Shown: positions 37,428 to 44,553 of the stretch, piece after piece
Layout: the number at the start of each line of letters is the position of its first letter
How positions within the stretch are numbered: the first letter of the stretch is position 1
NCBI RefSeq assembly: GCF_002234575.2
Contig: NZ_CP022464.2
Location: 4,774,001-4,838,000, forward strand
DNA length: 64,000 bases
Source of the DNA: Enterocloster bolteae
GTDB lineage: Bacteria; Bacillota; Clostridia; Lachnospirales; Lachnospiraceae
Direction of reading: 5' to 3'
Notes under the pieces: model-generated
Database searches by the model: none
What the model was told of the DNA's origin: nothing
What the model saw: only the letters and a program-made list of their open reading frames with translations
Position numbers and translations under genes: made by a program

Positions 37428-38366
37428 TTAATGAAGATAATCCTTAAGCATGTTCATGGACTGCTCATTGATTCTGTCCCACATCTCATACACCGGAATC
37501 TTCCAGTCACACTGCCGTACCTTCTCCGCCAGCTGAGGGCTTACACAGATGACCGATGCCTTTTGGGCAATCTTCTTCCACCCGCTCCTCTTATCCTCGT
37601 AGTAAACTTCCACATCCAGCTCAGGACACATCCTGTGAACCAGGTTCACAAAGCCGTCCGCCGACTCTTCCTTTTTGCAGATAACCGCTGCCACGGAGCC
37701 TGACTCCAGGGATTGCAGCGCCTCCATCACATCCGGGGCAACCTCCACTGTCATACCGTAAATAATAGGCTGGTAGCTTCTGGCTATGCTCCTCACCTGG
37801 GCATACTGGAAATATGTGGTGATGATTGCGTCCAGGTGCTCAATCTGGTCCCGGTGTTCCTCCAGATAATCCCGCAGCTGGTCCAAATGGACCTCCTCAA
37901 CCTGTACATCCGCTTCTCTGGCAATCTGCATGGCGAACCGGTGGCCTATATTCTTTTCCTCATACACAAAAATAACGCTTTTCTTCTTGCTCTCTTCAAT
38001 CTCCTTCAGGACCTTGTCCACAATGCTCCGTACCTCGTCCACAGAAAGCTGATAATAAATGGCGTTTTTAATGGATGTGACCAGTTCCTCCTCCAGCTTT
38101 TTTTTGTCCATGGATTCTGTCTGCACAATGGTCCCAATATGGGGCCTGGTAACCACCAGCTCCTGCTGCTCCAGCCGCTTGTATGCATTGCGCACCGTAT
38201 TAATGCTGATTCCCAGCTCATCCGCCAGTACGCGGATGGGAGGAAGCTTTTCTGTCCACCGCACCTCTCCGGTAAAAATGCTCCATCTGATATTCCTGAC
38301 CAGCTGGTCCGTGTATGGGATTTTTGAGTCCTTATTGATTTTCCACACTTCGGCGTAATGAATCAT
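37428..38366 (-). CDS. GntR family regulator with receiver-like C-terminal domain
   Basis: A 312-residue regulator. The N-terminal GntR winged helix (about 10-85) has the sequence L-G-I-S-I-N-T-V-R-N-A-Y-K-R-L in the recognition helix, closest to YtrA-type or MocR-like heads without the aminotransferase domain. A linker helix (about 90-135) leads to a 170-residue alpha/beta domain that starts with strand V-I-F-V-Y-E-E and may bind a ligand like a periplasmic-binding-protein fold. It heads the second peptide operon and probably controls it. A palindrome at 38400-38414 is a candidate operator. Confidence 0.85.
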   Translation of the reverse strand: MIHYAEVWKINKDSKIPYTDQLVRNIRWSIFTGEVRWTEKLPPIRVLADELGISINTVRNAYKRLEQQELVVTRPHIGTIVQTESMDKKKLEEELVTSIKNAIYYQLSVDEVRSIVDKVLKEIEESKKKSVIFVYEEKNIGHRFAMQIAREADVQVEEVHLDQLRDYLEEHRDQIEHLDAIITTYFQYAQVRSIARSYQPIIYGMTVEVAPDVMEALQSLESGSVAAVICKKEESADGFVNLVHRMCPELDVEVYYEDKRSGWKKIAQKASVICVSPQLAEKVRQCDWKIPVYEMWDRINEQSMNMLKDYLH

Positions 38367-38399
38367 AGATATTCCAATTGTCCTTTCCTTCTGTTGGGC

Positions 38400-38414
38400 A
38401 ACATTTATAATGTT
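38400..38414. promoter_or_regulatory. Candidate GntR operator upstream of the second peptide operon
   Basis: AACATT and AATGTT flank a three-base centre, giving a perfect 15-bp palindrome 34 bases before the gntR start. Further upstream TTGACA on the minus strand (38455-38460) could be a -35 element. The AT-rich stretch 38420-38700 otherwise shows nothing recognisable. Confidence 0.45.
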
Positions 38415-38718
38415 TTATTGTTTGTTTCCATTGTTACCATTGTTTCTATCATAGTGTCAATATAACACACTTTGTATGTTTTGTAAATATGTACATATTT
38501 TAAAATATATTAATCAATTTTTGTGCATATTCTATATCTATTAGATTTTGTAGTTTTGTTTGATTGGTATTAATATGGTACTGCAATTATAATTTTGAAA
38601 TAAAGGCTTTAACAGAATTTTTCCATATATCCTGCTCCTATCTTCTTAAGACAGCTCCAACCAGTGAGCATATATATACAGAAGAGTATCTAAAGACATA
38701 TTGGTTCTCTTGCCCTTA

Positions 38719-38820
38719 ATGGACAGATTCATCATTATGCGATATAATAATGCCGCTAAGCAGCAACAGGCTGCCGCAGCAGCTTCTTCATATATCAATA
38801 CACAGCAGGTGGATAAATGA
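38719..38820 (+). pseudogene. Short ORF coupled to GNAT, possibly a gene remnant
   Basis: A 33-codon frame whose stop overlaps the GNAT start as ATGA. It has no ribosome site. The same frame extends upstream to a stop near 38670, giving a hydrophobic then Gln/Ala-rich tail (K-Q-Q-Q-A-A-A-A-A-S-S). It may be the 3' end of a lost gene that was once translationally coupled to the acetyltransferase. I do not recognise it. Confidence 0.3.
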
Positions 38821-39323
38821 TTTATACAATTACGGAAATGACAGAAAAACATTATTATGGCAAAGCATATGTCCAGTATGCGGCCTGGTTTGAAACATAC
38901 AGGGGATTAATGCCGGATGAATTTCTTGATAACAGAAAACTTGAGTCTTGTTATGAGTCCACGCTGAAGCATCCTCAGGACACCTATGTGGCCCTTGTGG
39001 ACGAAACAGTGGCGGGCTTCATATGGTATTCACCGGATGCAAGGGAATATACACGAAAAACAGGCATGTCTGAAATAAATGCCCTTTATGTATTAAAAAA
39101 GTATCAAGGCCACGGCATAGGCAGAGCTCTTATGGAAAAATCCCTGAGTATGATGCCCCATAAAGAAGCCGTATTATATGTCCTCCGGGGCAATAACCCC
39201 GCAATTGGTTTTTATGAGCATATGGGTTTTATGCTTACCGGTAATACATTTACGCAGGATACCGGATTTGGGAATATTGTTGAACTTGAGATGATGCGGA
39301 CCGGCAGATTAACCGGCCCATAA
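38817..39323 (+). CDS. GNAT family N-acetyltransferase
   Basis: A 168-residue acetyltransferase. The acetyl-CoA loop is K-Y-Q-G-H-G-I-G-R-A-L-M near residues 97-108. A-L-Y-V-L precedes it, and N-N-P-A-I-G-F-Y-E-H-M-G-F follows as motif B. The N-terminal region (A-A-W-F-E-T-Y-R-G-L-M-P) resembles RimI-like and aminoglycoside- or amine-acetylating relatives, but the substrate is unknown. AGGTGG lies four bases before the ATG. It converges with the membrane-protein operon across a hairpin. Confidence 0.9.
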   Translation: MIYTITEMTEKHYYGKAYVQYAAWFETYRGLMPDEFLDNRKLESCYESTLKHPQDTYVALVDETVAGFIWYSPDAREYTRKTGMSEINALYVLKKYQGHGIGRALMEKSLSMMPHKEAVLYVLRGNNPAIGFYEHMGFMLTGNTFTQDTGFGNIVELEMMRTGRLTGP

Positions 39324-39361
39324 GCCTGTGCCTGCGGTTTTGGCAGGACAGGCAAAATACA

Positions 39362-39412
39362 AACAAACACCGGGAAATAACGGCTCCAAGTCCGTACCTA
39401 CCGGTGTTTGTT
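39362..39412. terminator. Bidirectional terminator-like hairpin between convergent genes
   Basis: AACAAACACCGG (39362-39373) and CCGGTGTTTGTT (39401-39412) form a perfect 12-bp stem. A smaller ACGG/CCGT stem can form within the loop. It lies between the GNAT stop (39323) and the convergent membrane-protein stop (39475). T-rich sequence follows on both sides but is interrupted. Confidence 0.6.
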
Positions 39413-39474
39413 CTCATAATTTACTTCTTATGCAGGATTTTTATACCCTGCTTTTCTATTTTATTTCATTGACT

Positions 39475-40506
39475 TTAATTGCTTTCTGTATCCCCATCCT
39501 CTGGCACTATAAGCTTTCCCTTGAGGCTGGAAGCCATTTTAAGGGTTGGAAATTTTGCGTGATAAAGAGCTATGGCCTCGTCCGCGTCTTTCCGGTTCAT
39601 CGTAAATTCGTATTCCTTTCCATCCGCCATCACGCACACCAGCTCCGTACTGGTGCCGCGCCCAACCTTCTTTACCTGGAACCGAACCTTTTTAAGTTCC
39701 TGGTTCACCAGAATCACTGGCTTACCCACGATTCCATATGTTAGATCCTCACCAATCCAGAATGTGCCGCTTATCTTCCGGGCATTCCGGAAATCTTCAT
39801 CCAGCCTTTCCCTGTTTATGGTTTTATGGCTGTCCAGAAACGTCCGTACTGCTGCGACATGATGTTTTTTCAGCATGGAGGACAGGATAAATAGCCCAAG
39901 GAACGCGATAACGGCCCCGAGGCCGGTGGTGCCCATGGCACTGGAGGGTGTCTGGTTATCCAGCATGCCTGCCCAAAAATAATAACCCTCCGTTTCCGTC
40001 TCCAGGTCAAAACTCCGGACCGCCCTGTCATAGTATTTTTTGCCATCACCCTTCAGTTTCTTCAGGGTGCCTTCCACATGCAACCCCTGAGGCGGATCGG
40101 AACGCACACCCTTTAAATAATCCCAGGTTTCGTCCATAATCCGGTCCATTTCCGCCTCCATTTTACCGGAAATACGCACAGGAACAGCTCCCGCCTCCTC
40201 ATCCAGCACCAGATAATATATACTGCTCTTGGTGCGCACCCCGCTGCGGGTACGGTAGCTTTCCATGAAGGCATCCAGCACATAGTTTATATCAAAGCTT
40301 ACATATTCATCCCCGGCCTGTTCTGTCCCGTATACTTCACGGAGCGGAACTGCACCCCGAAAATACTTTATCAGATAGCTGCCTACCAGTACCATCAGGC
40401 CAATCCCAAAGGCAGTTACCAACAGACCTACAGGCACATTGACGCGCACCATGGCCTTTTTGAATTCTGTTTCCACCGTTCTCCTGTTTGTATTATCGCT
40501 TCCCAT
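39475..40506 (-). CDS. Hypothetical membrane protein with C-terminal PH-like domain (B)
   Basis: A 343-residue protein of unknown family with two membrane helices (about 25-50 and 190-215) and an extracytoplasmic domain between them. The cytoplasmic C-terminal domain has I-V-G-K-P-V-I-L-V-N, a run of basic strands, then A-D-G-K-E-Y-E-F and D-A-D-E-A-I-A-L-Y-H. The start at 40506 has GAGGGGG nine bases before it. It lies 20 bases after the other hypothetical membrane gene, whose C-terminal half follows the same plan, so they probably work together. Confidence 0.7.
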   Translation of the reverse strand: MGSDNTNRRTVETEFKKAMVRVNVPVGLLVTAFGIGLMVLVGSYLIKYFRGAVPLREVYGTEQAGDEYVSFDINYVLDAFMESYRTRSGVRTKSSIYYLVLDEEAGAVPVRISGKMEAEMDRIMDETWDYLKGVRSDPPQGLHVEGTLKKLKGDGKKYYDRAVRSFDLETETEGYYFWAGMLDNQTPSSAMGTTGLGAVIAFLGLFILSSMLKKHHVAAVRTFLDSHKTINRERLDEDFRNARKISGTFWIGEDLTYGIVGKPVILVNQELKKVRFQVKKVGRGTSTELVCVMADGKEYEFTMNRKDADEAIALYHAKFPTLKMASSLKGKLIVPEDGDTESN

Positions 40507-40526
40507 ACCATATATCCCCCTCATTG

Positions 40527-41279
40527 TTATCCCGGCAGTACCGATCCTCCGGCAGTGTCAATTCCGGGACACCGGCTCTCCAATTCCTCCTGAAGCGCCC
40601 TGGCAGCTTCCCGTGATGTCTCGGCCCATGCGGTTTTTTTATCCTCAGTCATCAGATGGATGGTCAGGTAATGAGCCTGCTTTCTGGTTTTTCCGACTTT
40701 CACATAGTATGTATTATCCTTGATGTACGCTTGTGTAAGCCGGCTAAGTTTCAATACGCATGGCATGTTGCCGCCGTAAAGACAGATATAATCCCTGGTC
40801 AGAATTCCCCTCTTCTGTCCGGTGGTAAAGGATTTCAGCTTTCCAAGGTGATTCAGGATCAGGCTGTCCGAACCCATGGCCTGTTTGTCAAATTCCCGTA
40901 TCTCCTGTTCCTCTAATCCGCCGGCCTTGGCAGCAACGCGAATCCAATCATCCACAGTCTTTCTAATATCTTTGGTTATAAAAAAAACAGCTACTCCGAA
41001 TACCGCCACCAGCAAAAGAAAGAAAACCGAAATCCCGATTCCCACTCCCAGCATATTTTCCTCTTTATCCCGGATGATTTCCAGGGTTCTGTTTATGGAC
41101 CAGACCAGGCCGGCTATGCTGCCCGCCAGAAAGGCTCCCATAAAAAACAGGCCCAGGCCCGCATTGACTCCCTTCATGGCCTTTTTATGAGCCTTAAACA
41201 CAGATCCTTCCGGATAATGCTTTTGCTTGTACTCCTCGTTCATACTCTCTAAGTATGTTTCTTTGTTCTGGGCTGTCAT
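40527..41279 (-). CDS. Hypothetical membrane protein with C-terminal PH-like domain (A)
   Basis: A 250-residue protein of unknown family. Two adjacent membrane helices (about 40-62 and 80-105) follow a short N-terminus. The C-terminal domain starts with I-L-T-R-D-Y-I-C-L-Y-G-G and contains Y-Y-V-K-V-G-K-T-R-K and S-R-E-A-A-R-A-L. GAGGAGG precedes the ATG at 41279 by nine bases; a longer frame back to 41438 has no site. A separate promoter lies upstream. Context links it to the LytTR two-component genes. Confidence 0.7.
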   Translation of the reverse strand: MTAQNKETYLESMNEEYKQKHYPEGSVFKAHKKAMKGVNAGLGLFFMGAFLAGSIAGLVWSINRTLEIIRDKEENMLGVGIGISVFFLLLVAVFGVAVFFITKDIRKTVDDWIRVAAKAGGLEEQEIREFDKQAMGSDSLILNHLGKLKSFTTGQKRGILTRDYICLYGGNMPCVLKLSRLTQAYIKDNTYYVKVGKTRKQAHYLTIHLMTEDKKTAWAETSREAARALQEELESRCPGIDTAGGSVLPG

Positions 41280-41358
41280 ATACTGTTTCCTCCTCTTTTG
41301 TAACAATGGCATTTCCGTGATAGAATGCAGAAATGTTTCAGTCATTCTTTCCAGTTTT

Positions 41359-41386
41359 ATTATACGTATGAATCGTAAAAAAACAA
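41359..41386 (-). promoter_or_regulatory. Candidate promoter of the two-gene membrane operon
   Basis: Minus-strand TTGTTT (41381-41386) and TATAAT (41359-41364) are 16 bases apart in the gap after the histidine kinase gene. It gives the two membrane genes their own start about 75 bases upstream of the first ATG. Confidence 0.55.
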
Positions 41387-41438
41387 TTGGTACAGCATAA
41401 GCCGTACTATTTCGGCACAAAAAGCAAGACGGTATCAT

Positions 41439-42749
41439 TCAGCCATCTCGCAAATCAATTTCCTGAATGAACCGTCCTGATTCTTCCCTGTAACTGTAAT
41501 GTCCTTGATATTTTCCAATAATCCCCCGTATGCTCTCCATTCCAAACCCATGATACCTCTTATCCTGTTTTCTGCTTTCAAGATTGGGATTGTTCTTCAG
41601 CACAGACCCTGATATGGTATTTTCCATGAAAATCTCGGTTGTTCCGTCCTCTTCCCTCACCACCAGCTCCAGTTCACGTTCTGTCTCAACCGCCATGCAG
41701 GCTTCGATTCCATTAGAAAGCAGATTATACAAAAGGGTGCCCATGTCCATGCTGTCAATCCTGTCCGGCCTTCCCATAACCACATACCGGAACCGGATTC
41801 CCTTTTCCCTGCACTCCTGAACCGCTTTAATCAGGGCTGCATTTAATCCCTCATTGCCTGTATCCTGGGGCAGTTCAGGATAGTTTCCCAGGTCTGCTCC
41901 CATGCGTTCAATATATTCGGCCGCCTCTGCGTACCGTTCCTTTGCCACCAGACGGTACAACACATTAAAGCGCCCCTTCATATCATGGCGCAGGCGGTTT
42001 ACCTCCCGGCCCATTCTGTATAAATCCCGAATCTGTTCCTCCTGCTGGCACTTGGTTTCTCTTCTGAATTCCGCCTCGCGTTCTTCCCTCCGGTACCGCT
42101 CCAGCCTGTGGTAAAAGCCTCCTATAAAAACAATCACCCCAAAAATTCCCATTAACATACAAAGAGCCAGAACATATCTCCCTCTCTGGTCCAGTCTGCC
42201 TTCCTCCATAAGAAACATTCCCATAATCAGAATAAACATGCAGAAAAATGTTCCTGCCAGCATTCCATCCTCAGCCTGGACCGGTCCCTTTTTCCGTCCG
42301 TACAGTGCCAGAGCTGCCCGGCCCATGGAAAATTTAAGGGCACATCCTGCCAGTATGGGAAATACCACCGCGTCCCGGTCCATGATCATCAGTGTATTAA
42401 GACTTCTGCCTGTAATAATCCCCAATGTCCCATAGATCATATAAGAACTGCTGATGGCTATCAGAATCCACAAAAGACTGTGAACAATGACCTTTTGCGC
42501 CTTCCCATTCAGGGCAATCAAGCCATATGCAGTCAATACCACGCCATAGCTGATTCCCAGGAATCCTTCAAAGACAATATAACGGTTGAGCAGGACCATG
42601 ATTCCATAATAGGCAAGGCATCCGCCTGTAAACAGCATGATTCGGGCAGCACCGGAATATTTCTTATCAAAACCATGGTCCATATATTCCATTGCCACGA
42701 GGGTGGACAATACATCAATCACATAAGCGGCTGCCGTGCTTTCTCCCAT
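41439..42749 (-). CDS. GHKL (AgrC/NatK-like) sensor histidine kinase
   Basis: A 436-residue membrane kinase. About six to seven membrane helices fill the first 220 residues. A coiled segment rich in Glu and Arg leads to the H-box L-R-H-D-M-K-G-R-F-N, the N-box L-L-Y-N-L-L-S-N-G-I-E-A-C and the G-box G-F-G-M-E-S-I-R-G-I-I. This is the layout of peptide- or small-molecule-sensing AgrC/ComD-type kinases. It overlaps the response regulator gene by 35 bases. No agrB or agrD-like gene is nearby, so the signal is unknown. Confidence 0.9.
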   Translation of the reverse strand: MGESTAAAYVIDVLSTLVAMEYMDHGFDKKYSGAARIMLFTGGCLAYYGIMVLLNRYIVFEGFLGISYGVVLTAYGLIALNGKAQKVIVHSLLWILIAISSSYMIYGTLGIITGRSLNTLMIMDRDAVVFPILAGCALKFSMGRAALALYGRKKGPVQAEDGMLAGTFFCMFILIMGMFLMEEGRLDQRGRYVLALCMLMGIFGVIVFIGGFYHRLERYRREEREAEFRRETKCQQEEQIRDLYRMGREVNRLRHDMKGRFNVLYRLVAKERYAEAAEYIERMGADLGNYPELPQDTGNEGLNAALIKAVQECREKGIRFRYVVMGRPDRIDSMDMGTLLYNLLSNGIEACMAVETERELELVVREEDGTTEIFMENTISGSVLKNNPNLESRKQDKRYHGFGMESIRGIIGKYQGHYSYREESGRFIQEIDLRDG

Positions 42750-43455
42750 ACTCCATCATCATCTCCCTTACGCCTTTTTTTCTGTCCCTTCCCATAGGAA
42801 TAACTGCCCCGGTTTTAAGAACAGCATCCTGTTTTTCTATCTGGGAAATATACGCCTGATTCACCAGATAATTCCGGTGAATACGTAAAAAACCATAATC
42901 CCTCAGTTCCTCCGCCACAGGCTTTAAGCTCCCGTAAACAGAGTACTCCGCTCCGCCGGACATTTTGTAGGTCAGTGTATGGCCATTACACTCTATGTAC
43001 ATGATATCCCGCAGAAGCACCTCGCCTGCGCCAAAGCCCCCCTGAATTTTATAACTGATTTTCCTGCGGGCCGTCACCTGAAAATACTTCTGCAGCGCCC
43101 GTCCCATATCCCGTTTTAAAAGTCCCTTCCTTACAAACCACAGGGGCATATATTCGTGGGCATCAAACACCCAGCTCTCATGACTGGAAACAAATATAAG
43201 CCGGGTCTCCGGACAGCTAATGCCCAGCTGCTCTGCCAGCCAGAACCCATCCCTCTCCGGCATCTCAATATCCAGAAACACCAGGTCAAAGGGCTGCTGC
43301 TGCCCTGCTTCATATAACCTGCGTCCATCGGTAAAAAGACTTACCTGCATGTCCACGGTTCCCGGCATACTGCCGATATACTCTTTTATTTCCTCTTTGA
43401 TCTGCTCCAGGTATACCCTGTCATCATCGCAGACAGCCACACGGAGTGTTTCCAT
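42715..43455 (-). CDS. LytTR family response regulator
   Basis: A 246-residue regulator. The receiver domain has the acidic pocket C-D-D-D (residues 9-12) and the phosphorylated Asp62 in L-V-F-L-D-I-E-M-P. A LytTR DNA-binding domain fills about 140-240, with Y-I-E-C-N-G-H-T-L and F-L-R-I-H-R-N-Y-L-V-N. It pairs with the overlapping GHKL kinase. GGGGG precedes the ATG. The leader upstream (43456-43656) carries 14-bp direct repeats that could be its own binding sites. Confidence 0.92.
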   Translation of the reverse strand: METLRVAVCDDDRVYLEQIKEEIKEYIGSMPGTVDMQVSLFTDGRRLYEAGQQQPFDLVFLDIEMPERDGFWLAEQLGISCPETRLIFVSSHESWVFDAHEYMPLWFVRKGLLKRDMGRALQKYFQVTARRKISYKIQGGFGAGEVLLRDIMYIECNGHTLTYKMSGGAEYSVYGSLKPVAEELRDYGFLRIHRNYLVNQAYISQIEKQDAVLKTGAVIPMGRDRKKGVREMMMEYGRKHGSRLCD

Positions 43456-43505
43456 GGGATTGACCCCCTTTTTTATTCTTATGATTGTGGGCAGGTGGTG
43501 CTTGT

Positions 43506-43554
43506 GGTTGGGTTGGGGTTAAGTTTGGTTTGGTTGAGTTGGGCATGGTTGGGG
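43506..43554 (+). other. G-tract cluster upstream of the LytTR operon
   Basis: The plus strand carries GG, GGG, GGGG and GG tracts separated by TT and TTAAGTTT between 43506 and 43527. Further tracts follow to 43554. It lies on the template strand of the regulator leader and could form a two-layer quadruplex. This is a sequence-pattern observation only. Confidence 0.4.
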
Positions 43555-43573
43555 TAAGTTTCGCAGCATTGGG

Positions 43574-43615
43574 GTAAATTGTATTGAGTAAGTTGCATTG
43601 AGTAAGTTGCAATGG
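43574..43615. repeat. Three tandem 14-bp repeats upstream of the LytTR regulator
   Basis: GTAAATTGTATTGA, GTAAGTTGCATTGA and GTAAGTTGCAATGG follow one another without gap. Two more GTAAGTTT/TTAAGTTT motifs lie at about 43520 and 43555. The GTAAGTT core resembles half-sites bound by LytTR regulators, though the 14-bp period differs from their usual spacing of about 21 bp. Confidence 0.55.
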
Positions 43616-43656
43616 GATAAGTCAAGTCGAGTTAGACCCATATAATTTAATCCGGT

Positions 43657-43998
43657 TTAATCCCATGTCTTCCATACTTCGGGCTGATAACCAATTGTAG
43701 CCTTCTTACCATTTCTGACAATGGGCGACTTCAGGACTTTCTGGTTTTCCAGGACTTTCTCATCCCGGTCTTCAGCAGCAATGTACTTGATTAATGCCAG
43801 TGCGTCCTTATCTTTGCAATCATCATTCAACATAACATCCAGACCGCCCACGGCCTGTTTCACACTTGTGTATTCCCCCTTACTCATGCCTTTTTCTTTT
43901 AAGTCGATTAATTGGTATTTGATGTTCCGCTCTTTGAAGTAGCGTTCGGCTTTCTTTGTGTCAAAGCATTTTTTTGTTCCGAAGATTTGTATATTCAT
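43657..43998 (-). CDS. ArsC/Spx-like thioredoxin-fold protein
   Basis: A 113-residue protein of the ArsC/YffB/Spx superfamily. It starts with strand M-N-I-Q-I-F-G-T-K-K-C, with the single active-site-like Cys11. The cis-proline side is represented by S-P-I-V-R-N-G, and it ends P-E-V-W-K-T-W. Spx proteins carry a C-x-x-C at this position, and this protein does not, so an arsenate-reductase-like reductase is more likely than an RNA polymerase-binding regulator. GGAGG lies eight bases before the ATG at 43998. It is not next to arsenic genes. Confidence 0.85.
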   Translation of the reverse strand: MNIQIFGTKKCFDTKKAERYFKERNIKYQLIDLKEKGMSKGEYTSVKQAVGGLDVMLNDDCKDKDALALIKYIAAEDRDEKVLENQKVLKSPIVRNGKKATIGYQPEVWKTWD

Positions 43999-44112
43999 TG
44001 GGTAGTCCTCCATTCCATACTATAACAATGCTTCCAGGCCGGGTACCTGGAAATTTGCGGTATGGTTTATTGTCTCGCCAGCCGCGGCCTGCCGATGAAA
44101 TTTCTCTGAGCC

Positions 44113-44141
44113 TTGCAAAATCTAAAAATATAATGTATAAT
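44113..44141 (+). promoter_or_regulatory. Promoter of the antitoxin RNA
   Basis: TTGCAA (44113-44118) and TATAAT (44136-44141) with a 17-base spacer. Transcription should start near 44148 and run to the terminator at 44212-44247. Confidence 0.75.
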
Positions 44142-44147
44142 AAGCAT

Positions 44148-44248
44148 ATAAAAGAGCAACCGCCCACAAGGTGGAAGCCTACGAGTCAATTTACGTCCTA
44201 CATGAGGACGCGCCTATCCTGTTGGCTGACAGGGTAGGCATTTTTTTA
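44148..44248 (+). ncRNA. Putative type I antitoxin RNA (RatA-like arrangement)
   Basis: A transcript of about 100 bases is bounded by a promoter at 44113-44141 and an intrinsic terminator at 44212-44247. It is antisense to the 3' untranslated region and stop codon of the toxin mRNA on the other strand, the same convergent arrangement as txpA/ratA-type modules. It also contains a TCCTCATG-type hairpin (ACGTCCTACATGAGGACG) before the terminator. The RNA end positions are predicted, not measured. Confidence 0.65.
44212..44247 (+). terminator. Intrinsic terminator of the antitoxin RNA
   Basis: GCCTATCCTGT (44212-44222) pairs with ACAGGGTAGGC (44229-44239) over 11 positions with one G-U pair and a six-base loop. 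A run of seven T follows at 44241-44247. Confidence 0.9.
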
Positions 44249-44338
44249 TTTCTTGTTATGCCTGTCTATGTAGGTCAGTAATGCGATAAGGAACGAGCCG
44301 CCCAAAAAGAGCAGACTTAAAATTTCATATGTTCCCAT
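44246..44338 (-). CDS. Holin-like type I toxin peptide, 30 residues
   Basis: A 30-residue peptide with one hydrophobic helix (L-S-L-L-F-L-G-G-S-F-L-I-A-L-L) and the charged end Y-I-D-R-H-N-K-K, the pattern of the Hol-Tox family of Firmicute membrane toxins. GGGGAGG (44348-44354 on the minus strand) lies nine bases before the ATG. It can be sequestered by CCTCCC at 44368-44373, a common way to delay toxin translation. Its own promoter is at 44405-44433. An in-frame ATG at 44398, close to the predicted transcript start, would give a 50-residue form. The family call is from recognition; toxicity is untested. Confidence 0.8.
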   Translation of the reverse strand: MGTYEILSLLFLGGSFLIALLTYIDRHNKK

Positions 44339-44404
44339 AACACACCACCTCCCCTCTCTTGTAAGATGGGAGGCTGCCACCCTGTACACGGTGCTCATGA
44401 AAGC

Positions 44405-44433
44405 ATTATAGCAGGAAATTTCCAGATAATCAA
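44405..44433 (-). promoter_or_regulatory. Promoter of the toxin gene
   Basis: Minus-strand TTGATT (44428-44433) and TATAAT (44405-44410) with a 17-base spacer. The start is expected near 44398, giving a 60-base leader that folds over the ribosome site. Confidence 0.8.
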
Positions 44434-44553
44434 CCGGCGGTTCCCAGGCTGGTTCTACAATGGCTCTACACGTTATAATGTCACAGCAATGTCACGGAGG
44501 CATAAAAAAGCCCGGGAACACGCATAAATACGTGGTTCCCGGAACTTAGGACG

